In this document: one piece after another, positions 46,427 to 55,753 of the stretch
How positions within the stretch are numbered: the stretch's first letter is position 1
How the letters are laid out: the number at the start of each line of letters is the position of its first letter
Assembly: GCF_017948485.1 (NCBI RefSeq)
Contig: NZ_JAFFSX010000017.1
Span: forward strand, 1 to 64,000
Direction of reading: 5' to 3'
Length of the DNA stretch: 64,000 nucleotides
Source of the DNA: Streptomyces sp. GESEQ-35
Lineage (GTDB): Bacteria > Actinomycetota > Actinomycetes > Streptomycetales > Streptomycetaceae
Program-made: the position numbers and the translations under genes
The notes under the pieces: generated by a model
Seen by the model: the letters and a program-made list of their open reading frames with translations, nothing else
What the model was told of the DNA's origin: nothing
The model's database searches: none

Positions 46427-49400
46427 GACTGGCCACTCCTGTTCATCCGGCGCAGAACCGGCCTGGTGGACGCGCCGGCTTCCTTGACGACGCGCGCCAG
46501 GTCGACGATGGCCGAGGACTCGAAGATGGTCCGGATCGAGACGGTGACGCCGAGTTCCTTGCGGATCCGGCTGCTGAGCCGGGTCGCCATCAGCGACGTA
46601 CCGCCGAGCCCGAAGAAGTCGTCGTCGAGGTCGACGTCGTCGACCTCCATCACCTCCGCGAACAGCGCGCACAGCACCTTCTCCTGCCGGTCGCGCGGCT
46701 CGCGGCGGGCGCGTTCCGCCCGTTCCGGCGAAGGCAGCGCCGACACGTCGACCCTGCCGTTCGGCAGCCGGGGGATGTACGCCAGCGGGACGACGACGGC
46801 CGGGATCATGCAGAGCGGCAGCCGCTCCGCGGCGAACTCGGCCAGTTCCTCGGTATCCACACCGGGACCGACCACGTACGCGGTCACGGACGGGAGTTCA
46901 TGCTCGGTGTCGGCCAGCGCGACGGCCTCGGCCACCTCGGGGTGCTCGGCCAACGCCGACCCGATCGCGGGCAGGCTGATCCGTACACCGTTCACCGTCA
47001 CTTGGCCGTCGGTGCGGCCGAGGTACTCGAGGCCGCCGTCGCGCCCGCGCCGCACCAGCTCTCCGGTGCGGAACATGCGCGCCGCCCCCGGGTGGAACGG
47101 GTCAGGGACGAACCGGGCCGCGGTGGCCCCGGGCCGGCCGTGATAGCCGAGTCCGAGCGCGGGGCCCGCGACGTAGAGCTCACCCACGGCGCCCGGCGGC
47201 GCGGGCTGGAGGGTGTTGTCGAGTACGTGGAGCCGCAGGCCCGGCAGCGGTGCGCGGCCGGTCTCGCTCGCCGCGTACGCGGTCGTCCCCTTCACCGGGG
47301 CACCCTGCCCCTCGGGGGCGGCCGCGATCTCGACGCCGCCGCCGACGCACACCGCGCCGAGCACATCGACGAGCCACTGGCCGAAGTCGCCGGTGAAGGT
47401 GCCGGCGAAGTCCGCGCGCAGGCTCGCTTCCGGTGCGGCGTGCGCGATGCGCGCGGCGAGGGCCGCGTGGCTGACCGCGACGGTCCTGCGGCCGTCCTGG
47501 TGTCCCCAGGTCGGCAGCAGCGCGGCGATCCGCTCCGGGTGCACCGGCTCCGGTGCACCCGTTGTGGCCACCGGCGCGGGCAGGTCGGTGAGCACCACGT
47601 CCGCGTCGTCGTCCGCAGCCACCAGACAGCCGCCCGCGCGCCCCACGGCGACCAGTGCGATCACGGCGTCCAGCGCGGACGGCAGCCGCACCGACACGGT
47701 GGTTTCCGGTACGAAGTCACGCGCGGCCAGTGCCTGCGCGACCTCCCCGGCCCGGTGGTCGAGTTCCCGGTAGGTGAGCGAGTCCTCGCCATACCGCACC
47801 GCCACGGCGTCCGGTGTCCGCGCCGCCCGCGCGGCGAGCAGTTCGCAGACCGTCCGTCCGGCGAGTGCGGGACCATCGTCGACCGGGATCGTCCGCTCGG
47901 CCGTGAGAAGGGCGTCCACCGCGCCGGCCTGCTTCTCCGGCTCCTGCGCGAGCTGGCGCAGTATCTGGGCGTACCTGGCTGCGATGTCGGCCGCCGCCGC
48001 CCGGTCGAGAATGTCCCGCCGGTACTGCACGCAGGGGCGCAGCGGGCTGTCGGGCTCGGCGAACACCATGAGGGCCAGTGGGTAGTGGCTCACGGTGAGG
48101 GAGCGGATCCCCACCACTTGCAGCCCGGCCTCGTGGCCCGCGGCGGCGATGCCGGTCCGGTCGAGCGGGAACGACTGGAATCCCACCACCGTGTCGAACA
48201 ACTCCGTGAGGCCGGACGCCTGGTGCAGCTCGCTGAGTCCGTAGTGGTGGTGGTCGAGCAGCGAGGCCTGCCTGCGTTGCAGGTCGACGACCAGCTCGGC
48301 GAGCGTACGGGTGGGATCGCAGTCCAGGCGGACCGGCACCGTGTTGAGCAGCATGCCCACGATCGCGTCCACGCCGGGCACCGCGGGCGGACGTCCGGAG
48401 ACGACGGCTCCGAACAGGACATCCCGCCGGCCGGTCATCCTGGACAGCAGCAGCGCCCATGCCGTCTGGACAAGGGTGTTCACCGTGACGCCGAGCTTCG
48501 CGGCACACGCGGTGACCGCCTCGGACTCCGCCGCGGAGAGCGCCACGTCCACCTGCGCGATCCCCTCGCCGCTGTCGGTGCGGGGTCCGTCGCCGACCAG
48601 GGTCGGCCCGTCGACGCCGTCGAGTTCACGCGCCCACGCGGCCGCCGACTCGCTCGGGCCCTGCTCGGCGCGCCACGCGAGGAAGTCCCGTGGGCTGCGG
48701 GCCCTCGGCAGGGGCGCGGAGCCGGAACCGTAGTGCAGCAGCAGCTCCCGCACGATCAGCGGAATCGACCAGCCGTCGACGACCGCGTGGTGCGCGGTCA
48801 GGACAAGGTCCGTCACCTCGGGTGCGCTGTGGACGAGTGTCATCCGCAGCATCGGGGGCACCACGGGGTCGAAGTGTTCCCGGAGGTCGTCGGCGAGCAG
48901 CTGCTCGAGCGCGGCCGTGCGCGCGGTCTCGTCCAGGTCGCTGAGGTCGGCCACGCGCCACGGGAGTTCGGCGTCGGCGAGGACGAGCTGGACCATCTCG
49001 CCGCGGTCGTCGGCAGCGAAGACCGATCGCAGGCCCGTGTGCCGTGCCAGCAGTCGCTGCCCGGCCGCACGCATCCGCTCCGGGTCGATCGGCCCCAGCA
49101 GCCTGAGGACGTACTGCACTTGGTACGCGTCGAAGCCCGAGTCGGCCGCCATGCTGTGGAACAGCAGGCCCGACTGCAGCGGCGTCAACGGCCAGACGTC
49201 GACGAGGTTCGGGTGCCGTTCGGCCCATCCGTTCAGGTCGGCCTGGGTGACCGACACCAGGGGTACGTCCGAGGGCACAAGACCATGGATGCCCGGGGTG
49301 GCCGCGTGGCGGGTCAGTCCCTCCAGCGCGGTGCACCACAAGTCCGCGATTTCTTCCACCTCGTGGCGGGCCAGCACGCCCGCGGGCGCGGCGAAGACCG

Positions 49401-52400
49401 CGCGCAGCTGCGGCCCCTGCTCGGTGTCGACGAGGCTCGCGTTGATGTCCAGCTCGGCCGGCGCGGGCATCCTCGGGTCCTGGCCGGCGTCCAGCTGCGC
49501 GAGCTGGGGCACGTCGACCTGGCTCCAGGCACCGGTGTCCGACGGGGCGAAACGCCCGAGGTAGTTGAAGCCCACCTGCGGCATCGGGTACTCGTCGAGC
49601 GCCGCCGCGGTGTCCTCGTTGAGGTGGCGCAGCAGCCCGTACCCGATGCCCTTGCCGGGGATCGACCGCAGGCGCTGCTTGGCCAGCATGAGCGTCCGGC
49701 CCGCGGCCGGGCCGCCGGCGAGCGCGTCGTCGATGTCGATGCCGTCGAGGTCGAGACGGATCGGGTACACGGTGGTGAACCACCCCACCGTCCGCGACAG
49801 GTCGGCTCCCGGGGCCGCGCTCTCCTCCCGGCCGTGTCCCTCCAGCCGGATCAGCACGGACGATTCGGCGTCTCCCTTGGCTCGCCGCCGCGCGGTGAGC
49901 GCCAGTGTCAGCGCGGCGAGCAGACCGTCCATCACCTCCCCGCGGAACACCGTCGGCACGGTGGTCAGCAGCGCCTCGGTGACGGGGACCGGGACGGTGA
50001 CCGGGACGTCGACCACGGTGGCGACCACATCGGCCGACGGGTCAAGGCGGCGGGTGCCGAGCAGCGGGTCCGGTCCGGCCAGGATCGAGCGCCACAGCGG
50101 CAGTTCGGCCAGTCGTCGTGGGTTGCGCGCTTCGTCGGCCAGCGCGTGTGCCCACCCGCGCATCGAGGTGCGCACCTCGGGCAACCGCGGTGTGCGTCCG
50201 TTGCGGACCGCGGCCCACGCGTCGGCGAGGTCGGACTGCAGGATGCGCCAGGACACACCGTCGACGACGAGGTGGTGCAGCACCACGAGCAGCTTTCCCG
50301 GCCGGCCGTCGAACCAGACGAAACGGGCGAGCGCCCCGGAGGCCGGATCCAGGCCGGCGGCTGCCCTGTCCAGCTCCCGCGCCACGGCCTTGTGCCAGGC
50401 GGGGTCGGCCTCGTCGAGGCCGTCGACCCGGTCGACGGCGGCCGGGACCGTACCGGGAGGCGCCACCACGACCTCGTCTGCCACCAGGCGCGCCCGCAGC
50501 ATGTCGTGATGGTCGAGGACGGCCAGCAGGGTCTCGGTCAGGCCCGCCTCGTCGACCCCCTCCGGCAGGGACAGCAGCATGGCTTGCGCGAAGCGGTCGA
50601 ATCCCGGGCCCCAGTCCCGGATCCACTGCGCGACCGGCGACATCGGCATGGCCCCGGTGCCGCCGCCTTCGGGCTCGGCCAGCACGTCGGCCGCTGCCGC
50701 TGCCGCCGGGCGCGTCGCCACGAGCTCGGCCAGGGCGGCCACCGTCCGACGCTCGAAGACGTCCCCGGCGCTGAGGTGAATGCCGCGCTCCCGCAAGCGT
50801 GAGACCACCTGGATCGACTGGATGCTGTCGCCGCCGATCACGAAGAAGTCGTCGTCGACGCCGACCTCCTCGGGTTCGAGCCCGAGCACATCGGCGAATT
50901 GCTGTGCGAGTGCCGCTTCCGTCTCGTCGCGCGGTGCCTGGTACGCCACCTGCCGCAGCCGGGGCGCGGGCAGCGCCGCGACATCGGGCTTCCCGTTGGG
51001 GGTGAGGGGTATCGCGTCCAGCGGCACGAACGCCGCCGGGACCATCGCGGCGGGCAGCAACCGTGCCGCGAACGCGCGCAGTTCGGCGACCGAGAAGGCC
51101 GGTGCCAGGCCGAGGGTGCCGTAGGAGTCGCTCGACACGTCGGCCGAGCGCGCCGCCCGCTCCTTGGGTACGACGTACGCGACGAGCTGCTTGCTCGATC
51201 GCGTCTCGCGGGCGACGACCACTGTGTCCGCGACGCTGGGGTGCCCGGTGATGACGGCCGCCACCTCGTGGGTCTCTATGCGTACGCCGTGGATCTTGAC
51301 CTGGGTGTCGGCGCGGCCGTGGAAGACAAGCGTGCCGTCCGCCGAGCGGGCCACCAGGTCCCCGGTGCGGTACATCCGGGCGCCGGCGGGACCCGCCACG
51401 TCCGGGACGAACCGGGCTGCGGTCTCACGGGGGTTGCCGAGGTAGCCGCGGGCCAACAGGGGGCCCGACACATAGAGTTCGCCCACCGTGTCCGTCGGGA
51501 CCGGGCGCAGCTCGGCGTCCAGGACGTGTACCCGTGCACCCGTGATGGCGCTGCCGATGGTCGGCGTCCGGCCGTCGGCGACCAGCGGGTCGCTCATGGT
51601 GGCGCACACGGTGGTCTCGGTGGGACCGTAGGCGTTGATCATCTTCCGGGCGGGGGCCCAGGCTTCGACAAGGTTCGGGGTGCTCGCGTCCCCGGCGACC
51701 ACCAGGCACTCGACGGCCGGCATCGCATCGGCCGGGAGCGTGGCCAGCACGGGCGGCGGCAGCGTCACATGGGTGACCTGACGAGTCGTCAAGGTGTCGG
51801 CGAGCGGGCGGCCCGGGGCGAGATCCGCGTCGTCGGCCAGCACCAGCGTCGCCCCGGAGAGCAGCGCCATGCACAGCTCCCACACCGAGGCGTCGAACCC
51901 CGGGGAGGCGAACTGGAGCACCCGGCTCCCCCGGGCGACGCCGAGTTGACCGATGTGCGTGGCGGCCAGCCCGGCGAGTCCGCTGTGGGTGACCAGCACG
52001 CCTTTCGGCCGGCCGGTGGAACCCGAGGTGTAGATGACGTAGGCGCTCTGCTCCGGCCTGGAAAACGCCGGAACCGGAACGTCCCCGTCGAGGTCGTCGA
52101 GGCTGAGGGTCGGCACGGCCACATCGGGGAGCTCGAGGCCGGCGGAGTTGTCCGCCAACACGAGTGCGCAGCCTGACGTGTCGACCATGTACGCGAGGCG
52201 CTCGGCCGGGTGCGCGGTGTCCAGCGGGAGGTACGCCGCACCCGCGCGGAACACCCCGAGCAGCGCGGTCACCCAGTCCACCGACCTGCGCAGGGCGACC
52301 GCGACAACGGATTCGGCCCGCACTCCGGCGGCGAGCAGCCCGCGCGCCACCTGTTCGGCTCGTTCGTCCAGCTCCCGGTAGGTCAACGATGCGGTGCCGC

Positions 52401-52500
52401 ACTCCACGGCCACCGCATCAGGTGACGTGGTCACCCAGTGGTTGAACAATTCCGGAAAAGATCGTGCGCCACCGTCAGCGCCGGTGCCCAGCTGTGCCAC
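46423..52500 (-). CDS. Initiating two-module NRPS with a degenerate second A domain (NRPS-2)
   Basis: 2025 residues from GTG 52500 (GGGGAGGG upstream; a GTG at 52515 is equally possible). Order: A1 (15-520, TSGSTG near 157, FDASVWE near 200), PCP1 (GGDS near 557), E (HHLVVDG near 741, EGHGREE), C DCL (HHAVVDG near 1237), A* (about 1548-1905), PCP2 (LGGTS near 1970). With no C domain in front it must start the chain. The A1 pocket reads DAWPVAAVC, Phe-like. A* is about 150 residues short, lacks the TSGSTGxPKG loop and the NAYGPTE motif, has FRTGE for YRTGD and NGRVDV for NGK(V/L)DR, so the catalytic Lys is Arg. It cannot be expected to activate an amino acid. There is no terminal release domain; the chain should pass to C1 (LCL) of NRPS-1. 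Confidence 0.95.
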   Translation of the reverse strand: MAQLGTGADGGARSFPELFNHWVTTSPDAVAVECGTASLTYRELDERAEQVARGLLAAGVRAESVVAVALRRSVDWVTALLGVFRAGAAYLPLDTAHPAERLAYMVDTSGCALVLADNSAGLELPDVAVPTLSLDDLDGDVPVPAFSRPEQSAYVIYTSGSTGRPKGVLVTHSGLAGLAATHIGQLGVARGSRVLQFASPGFDASVWELCMALLSGATLVLADDADLAPGRPLADTLTTRQVTHVTLPPPVLATLPADAMPAVECLVVAGDASTPNLVEAWAPARKMINAYGPTETTVCATMSDPLVADGRTPTIGSAITGARVHVLDAELRPVPTDTVGELYVSGPLLARGYLGNPRETAARFVPDVAGPAGARMYRTGDLVARSADGTLVFHGRADTQVKIHGVRIETHEVAAVITGHPSVADTVVVARETRSSKQLVAYVVPKERAARSADVSSDSYGTLGLAPAFSVAELRAFAARLLPAAMVPAAFVPLDAIPLTPNGKPDVAALPAPRLRQVAYQAPRDETEAALAQQFADVLGLEPEEVGVDDDFFVIGGDSIQSIQVVSRLRERGIHLSAGDVFERRTVAALAELVATRPAAAAAADVLAEPEGGGTGAMPMSPVAQWIRDWGPGFDRFAQAMLLSLPEGVDEAGLTETLLAVLDHHDMLRARLVADEVVVAPPGTVPAAVDRVDGLDEADPAWHKAVARELDRAAAGLDPASGALARFVWFDGRPGKLLVVLHHLVVDGVSWRILQSDLADAWAAVRNGRTPRLPEVRTSMRGWAHALADEARNPRRLAELPLWRSILAGPDPLLGTRRLDPSADVVATVVDVPVTVPVPVTEALLTTVPTVFRGEVMDGLLAALTLALTARRRAKGDAESSVLIRLEGHGREESAAPGADLSRTVGWFTTVYPIRLDLDGIDIDDALAGGPAAGRTLMLAKQRLRSIPGKGIGYGLLRHLNEDTAAALDEYPMPQVGFNYLGRFAPSDTGAWSQVDVPQLAQLDAGQDPRMPAPAELDINASLVDTEQGPQLRAVFAAPAGVLARHEVEEIADLWCTALEGLTRHAATPGIHGLVPSDVPLVSVTQADLNGWAERHPNLVDVWPLTPLQSGLLFHSMAADSGFDAYQVQYVLRLLGPIDPERMRAAGQRLLARHTGLRSVFAADDRGEMVQLVLADAELPWRVADLSDLDETARTAALEQLLADDLREHFDPVVPPMLRMTLVHSAPEVTDLVLTAHHAVVDGWSIPLIVRELLLHYGSGSAPLPRARSPRDFLAWRAEQGPSESAAAWARELDGVDGPTLVGDGPRTDSGEGIAQVDVALSAAESEAVTACAAKLGVTVNTLVQTAWALLLSRMTGRRDVLFGAVVSGRPPAVPGVDAIVGMLLNTVPVRLDCDPTRTLAELVVDLQRRQASLLDHHHYGLSELHQASGLTELFDTVVGFQSFPLDRTGIAAAGHEAGLQVVGIRSLTVSHYPLALMVFAEPDSPLRPCVQYRRDILDRAAAADIAARYAQILRQLAQEPEKQAGAVDALLTAERTIPVDDGPALAGRTVCELLAARAARTPDAVAVRYGEDSLTYRELDHRAGEVAQALAARDFVPETTVSVRLPSALDAVIALVAVGRAGGCLVAADDDADVVLTDLPAPVATTGAPEPVHPERIAALLPTWGHQDGRRTVAVSHAALAARIAHAAPEASLRADFAGTFTGDFGQWLVDVLGAVCVGGGVEIAAAPEGQGAPVKGTTAYAASETGRAPLPGLRLHVLDNTLQPAPPGAVGELYVAGPALGLGYHGRPGATAARFVPDPFHPGAARMFRTGELVRRGRDGGLEYLGRTDGQVTVNGVRISLPAIGSALAEHPEVAEAVALADTEHELPSVTAYVVGPGVDTEELAEFAAERLPLCMIPAVVVPLAYIPRLPNGRVDVSALPSPERAERARREPRDRQEKVLCALFAEVMEVDDVDLDDDFFGLGGTSLMATRLSSRIRKELGVTVSIRTIFESSAIVDLARVVKEAGASTRPVLRRMNRSGQS

Positions 52501-52607
52501 GTTCCCTCCCCTCACGGTTCCTCCCTCAACGATGCCGTGCGGAAATCTCCGCAAATTACTGGTTGACGCCGGCGGCACAACGAGCCAAAAAGTCGCGTGG
52601 GCCAAGC

Positions 52608-52623
52608 GCAGAATGCATTCTGC
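52608..52623. promoter_or_regulatory. Perfect 16-bp palindrome in the divergent promoter region
   Basis: GCAGAATGCATTCTGC is perfectly symmetrical. It lies in the 317-bp gap between NRPS-2 (minus) and the cupin gene (plus). On the minus strand a TTGACA hexamer (52651-52656) and a TACGCT hexamer (52626-52631) lie just upstream, spaced 19 bp, so the palindrome would sit at the NRPS-2 transcription start. A 7-bp-stem hairpin (52697-52715) lies further toward the cupin gene. This is a candidate operator for a cluster regulator. Confidence 0.5.
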
Positions 52624-52817
52624 CCAGCGTACGAACGCGACCACTCCAACTGTCAACGAACCCTGGTTAAGCGGCCTCAAGGGGCACTTGAAAACTGCTC
52701 CAGAACCGCTGGAGCTTGACTTCAGAAAGCTTGCAAGCTGTCCTGTTGCCGGGACACCGCGGTGTGCACCGCTCGTGAATCCAAGGGAGTCGGACCCGAT
52801 CGAAGAGAGGGAACGAA

Positions 52818-53147
52818 ATGGCAGCGAAGATTCATCGTTCAGGCACGTCGGTGATTACCGACATGTTCCCGAAGGGGCAAGTCGAGTTCATTCACGGCGA
52901 AACGATGACGGTCAATCTGTGGCAGTTCGAGCAGGGCTGCGACGTGCCTCCTCACCAGCACCCGCACGAGCAGATCGTGCACTGCCTAGAGGGCACGTTC
53001 GAGGTGACGGTCGACGGCGAGGTCCTCGTTCTGGGGGCCGGCGATTCAGTGGTCATTCCCGGTGGTGCCGAGCACGCGGCACATGCGCGGACCGCATCCC
53101 GCGGAATCGATATCTTCCACCCCGTTCGCGAGGATTACCGACGCTGA
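52818..53147 (+). CDS. Small single-domain cupin
   Basis: 109 residues. The cupin motif 1 is seen in GCDVPPHQHPHEQIVHCLEG (His ligands and Glu) and motif 2 in GAGDSVVIPGGAEHAAHA. ATG 52818 with GAGAGGGAAC upstream; first gene of the precursor operon, 16 bp before the BacA-like gene. In bacilysin and aeruginosin pathways a cupin (BacB, AerE) isomerises or processes the dihydro-hydroxyphenylpyruvate made by the prephenate decarboxylase. The pairing here suggests the same role, but BacB is a two-cupin protein and this is a single domain. Function is inferred from neighbourhood. Confidence 0.8.
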   Translation: MAAKIHRSGTSVITDMFPKGQVEFIHGETMTVNLWQFEQGCDVPPHQHPHEQIVHCLEGTFEVTVDGEVLVLGAGDSVVIPGGAEHAAHARTASRGIDIFHPVREDYRR

Positions 53148-53163
53148 AGCGAAAGGACCATTC

Positions 53164-53703
53164 ATGCCCAACAGTGATCGCCGCCTACAGATCCACACGC
53201 TGGGACCCACAGGTACGAACTGCGAAGCGGCTGCGTTCCATTACCTGGAGCAGAACAACCACAAGCAGGGCGGCGTCGTTCTGTACGACACTCTTGAAAG
53301 CGCGATCGACGGCGTCATGGACAACCCCGCCGACAGCGTACTGCTCGGCTGTGTCGTCTACCCGAAGCTGCACGAGATCGTATTCAAGAACCTCAAGTCG
53401 ATGTCGTTGCACGAATGCTTCATGCTGGCGACTCATCCCATGGTGCTCGCCGGACACGACGCGGGTCCGGTACAGAAAGTGCTGAGCCATCCCGCGCCGG
53501 TCAACCTCATCGAGGGCCGCGGCTACGACATCCGGTTCGTGACGAGCAACGCCGCGGCCGCACGGGAGTGCGCCGACGGTGCGGCGGACGCCTGCATCAC
53601 CACCAGTATCGCCGCCAAGGCGAACGACCTCAAGATCCTCGAGGACTTCGGCGAGATACAGATGGGATTCAGCATCCACGTGCCGCACGGGACGATGCTG
53701 TGA
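53164..53703 (+). CDS. BacA-like prephenate decarboxylase homologue
   Basis: 179 residues, ATG 53164 with AAAGGA upstream. Segment by segment it matches what I know of BacA: THTLGP-type start (IHTLGPTGTNCEAAAFHYLE), LYDTLESAIDG, VLSHPAPVNLIEGRGYDIRF and FVTSNAAAARECADGAADAC. It has the prephenate-dehydratase fold but lacks the TRF catalytic triplet, as BacA does. BacA, AerD and SalX decarboxylate prephenate without aromatisation, giving dihydro-4-hydroxyphenylpyruvate, the entry to anticapsin, Choi and cyclohexenyl-alanine units. Placed between a cupin and an RraA-family gene that overlaps its stop codon. The family call is good; the exact product is inference. Confidence 0.8.
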   Translation: MPNSDRRLQIHTLGPTGTNCEAAAFHYLEQNNHKQGGVVLYDTLESAIDGVMDNPADSVLLGCVVYPKLHEIVFKNLKSMSLHECFMLATHPMVLAGHDAGPVQKVLSHPAPVNLIEGRGYDIRFVTSNAAAARECADGAADACITTSIAAKANDLKILEDFGEIQMGFSIHVPHGTML

Positions 53704-54446
53704 CCGCGGACACCGGTCTTCGACAGGCCGGCACCGGGGCACCGTTCGACGAAACGTACGACATGGTGACGAAAGCGGTGCACGAGCACGGCATCTCCAC
53801 CGCGACGATCTCGGACGTGCTCGACGCGCTCGGAATCACCAACCGCGTGCTGGATACGCGACTGCAGCGCATGTCGGGCGACCAGCAGATGGTCTTCGGC
53901 ACCGCCTACACGGTCAGTTGGGTTCCGGTGCGCAAGGGCCCGAGCATTCTCGCCGCCTCTCCCAGCACCTGGGAAGAGGTACGTGACTTCCTGGTACCCG
54001 AGGTGCTCGACGGACGAGGCATGATCTATGTCGCGGGTTCCGGGCCGCTGGTCACCGACGCCGCGCTCGCGGGCGGGCTGTCCACGACCTACTTCTTCGA
54101 GCAACTGCGGTTCGAGGCGCTCGTGCTGGGCGGCGCCATCCGCGACCGGGACGTCGTCGAGCAGAGCACCCGCCCGGTGGTCGCGACCAACTTCGTCCCG
54201 ACCGACACCCAAGGCGCGTACCGCGTCGAGTCGGCCGGCACCACGTGCCTGGTCAACCGCGCGCTGGTGCACACGGGCGACTGGGTGTTCTCCGACGGCA
54301 ACGGCACGGTCGTGGTGCCGGCGGCGCGGCTGCACGAGGTGCTGGCCGCGTCCACCGCCACCGGAAGCACCGAGCAGGATGTCCTGCGGCGCATCCGGGC
54401 CGGCGATCGACTGCCGGACATCATCGCTGAAATCGGCACCATCTAG
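53700..54446 (+). CDS. RraA / HMG-CHA aldolase family protein
   Basis: 248 residues from a GTG at 53700 that overlaps the TGA of the BacA-like gene (GTGA), so coupled. It has the family pattern: TATISDVLDALG, GTAYTVSWVPVRKG (substrate loop), GRGMIYVAGSGPLVTDAALAG, LGGAIRDRDVVEQSTRPV (usually G.(V/I)RD) and a C-terminal WVFSDGNGTVVVPAARL. Members include RraA and 4-hydroxy-4-methyl-2-oxoglutarate/oxaloacetate lyases that cleave or decarboxylate oxo-acids with a divalent metal. A partner with a BacA homologue is unusual. It may act on an oxo-acid intermediate; this is inference. The gap 54447-54724 to the next gene holds no convincing gene. Confidence 0.8.
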   Translation: MTADTGLRQAGTGAPFDETYDMVTKAVHEHGISTATISDVLDALGITNRVLDTRLQRMSGDQQMVFGTAYTVSWVPVRKGPSILAASPSTWEEVRDFLVPEVLDGRGMIYVAGSGPLVTDAALAGGLSTTYFFEQLRFEALVLGGAIRDRDVVEQSTRPVVATNFVPTDTQGAYRVESAGTTCLVNRALVHTGDWVFSDGNGTVVVPAARLHEVLAASTATGSTEQDVLRRIRAGDRLPDIIAEIGTI

Positions 54447-54724
54447 GAGGACTTGGTCGGGTGGCCCTGACCAACTCGATGCGCCGGTAGCCGAGCAGGC
54501 CTCACAGATACAGGCCGCCCTGCGTTCGCCGAGCCGACCGCACCAGCGGCGCGAACACCTCCGCCGCGAAGTCCTCCGGCCGGGCTCGGCACTCGGCGAG
54601 CTCCTGCGGAGTCGTACCCCGAGCGAATTGCCAGACCGTGAACCCGACCAGCCACCCGACAAAGCCCTGCCAGGGCCTGCCGTTCGGTTCAGGCCCCGGC
54701 CCCGATACCCGAAAGGAGACCGCA

Positions 54725-55696
<972 letters not shown>

Positions 55697-55753
55697 CCTG
55701 GAACCGCGCACACAACCGGCCTCCGCAACAACACGACGCAAGGAGAGCAAGGC

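Noticed and set aside
46900..50802. Long plus-strand open frame opposite NRPS-2
   Set aside because: Shadow of the NRPS-2 coding sequence; low-complexity Arg/Gly/His-rich translation.
54502..54670. Minus-strand peptide (GWLVGFTVWQFARG and TPQELAECRARPEDFAAEVF) in the gap before the reductase gene
   Set aside because: It looks protein-like but has no start of its own and runs into the reductase gene region; too little to call a gene or a named relic.
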